DNA of 7,648 nucleotides, from assembly GCA_002730655.1 (NCBI GenBank), contig PCAT01000095.1, positions 1 to 7,648 on the forward strand, read 5' to 3'. Each line of letters begins with the position of its first letter. Within the stretch, counting starts at the first letter, position 1. The notes below the pieces were generated by a model. That model searched no databases and had not been told where the DNA came from. It was given only the letters and a program-made list of their open reading frames with translations. Positions 7,199 to 7,648 of the stretch are shown piece by piece. The position numbers and the translations under genes were made by a program. This DNA comes from Balneola sp. (lineage in GTDB: Bacteria > Bacteroidota > Rhodothermia > Balneolales > Balneolaceae).

Positions 7199-7482
7199 TA
7201 GAAGTGGATTAATCACATGACAAACAACTCAATAAAAATTACCGAACCTGTCTAATGAGTAAAATGAATAGTACTTAAATATACTAAATTATCACCTAAT
7301 TGTAGAGATATAGGCCCACCATTTATTAACAGGGAAATTCTGCAAAAAGTATATCGAATAATGTCTTTCAGGTGAAAATGAGGGGTTTTTATATTACGAT
7401 TATCTAATCTCTGCACAACTTTTATAGTCCATTTTAGGGTCTAGAAAAGACTGCTAGGTAGTTTGCTAGTTGCCTTTTTTAT
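7199..7482. other. NOS upstream region, no recognised gene or promoter
   Basis: These 284 bases separate the stop of the right-edge gene from the NOS start. I find no convincing Bacteroidota promoter (TAnnTTTG) or sigma-70 pair on the minus strand, no strong hairpin terminator and no tRNA. GCTAG occurs twice as a direct repeat (7453-7457 and 7465-7469). The NOS promoter probably lies here, but I cannot place it. Confidence 0.3.
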
Positions 7483-7648
7483 TTAACATCCGATCTTTTT
7501 TAAAATGTCTTCTGCTAGTTCAAACATATCCTTCTCTACCGAATAAAATGCGGACCGTTCGTCTACAGAAAAGGTCATCCCAATTCCATTGGTAATAAAA
7601 CTAAGCCTAACTCCACGTTCTGGATCGAAATAAGCAGAACTTACTAGC
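7483..7648 (-). CDS. C-terminal fragment of a probable serine hydrolase (beta-lactamase fold)
   Basis: The gene enters from the right edge; the last 54 codons plus a TAA at 7483-7485 are visible. The tail starts LVSSAYFDPERGVRLSFITNG and ends DMFELAEDILKKIGC. The pattern of a small-residue turn, then YFDPE, then a hydrophobic strand ending in TNG resembles the last strands of class C beta-lactamase-like serine hydrolases (PF00144), where a similar strand pair precedes the C-terminal helix. The catalytic SxxK and YxN motifs would be outside the window, so activity cannot be judged. The family call rests on a short stretch and is tentative; that it is a real coding end is more secure. It reads in the same direction as NOS but is 284 bases upstream, so a shared transcript is not implied. 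Confidence 0.55.
   Translation of the reverse strand, partial: LVSSAYFDPERGVRLSFITNGIGMTFSVDERSAFYSVEKDMFELAEDILKKIGC

Noticed and set aside
7252..7440. Minus-strand stretch of about 62 sense codons without a stop, before NOS
   Set aside because: It has no ATG start, no ribosome binding site and no recognisable family pattern; more likely noncoding leader than a small gene.
1..7648. CRISPR array, tRNA or rRNA gene, or insertion sequence
   Set aside because: No regularly spaced repeats, no tRNA-like cloverleaf and no transposase-like frame were seen on either strand.

Overview
The window looks like AT-rich chromosomal DNA from a Bacteroidota-type bacterium, either Bacteroidetes proper or a related Balneolota/Rhodothermota lineage. 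The evidence is a TonB-dependent receptor with an N-terminal carboxypeptidase-regulatory-like domain, weak or absent Shine-Dalgarno sequences before several genes, and low GC. This placement is an inference; there is no rRNA or other marker gene here.

Left part (1-4326): a large outer-membrane TonB-dependent receptor runs leftward off the window edge (1-2868, minus). It is divergent from a ROK-family transcriptional regulator (3130-4326, plus). The 261-base gap between them holds two perfect palindromes, 2973-2991 and 3021-3042, and three copies of TTATATAA. This is the usual layout of a sugar- or glycan-uptake locus with a local repressor: the ROK protein or a LacI-type regulator would bind the palindromes and control the receptor, the regulator, or both. 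The transported compound cannot be read from the sequence.

Middle (4327-4840): 514 bases with no intact gene. They hold the decayed 3' end of a haem/siderophore/cobalamin-type ABC transporter ATPase on the plus strand (about 4493-4766), with two in-frame stops and a frameshift in a seven-A run. Nothing recognisable lies in 4327-4492. A weak AT-rich inverted repeat lies between the convergent gene ends.

Right part (4841-7648): a less AT-rich minus-strand block. A stand-alone bacterial nitric oxide synthase oxygenase (6137-7198) is followed 60 bases later by a 12-TM-type MFS transporter (4841-6076), probably one transcription unit. The synthase keeps the haem cysteine, the arginine-binding glutamate and the pterin-site tryptophans. 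It departs from the family consensus at several positions lining the substrate pocket and in the DHHTA motif, which makes it the most interesting protein here. No reductase domain is attached, so electrons must come from a separate redox partner. Upstream, the last 54 codons of another minus-strand gene enter from the right edge and resemble the C-terminus of a beta-lactamase-fold serine hydrolase.

The standout features are the divergent NOS with a co-oriented MFS gene, the paired palindromes in the receptor/ROK gap, and the ABC ATPase relic.
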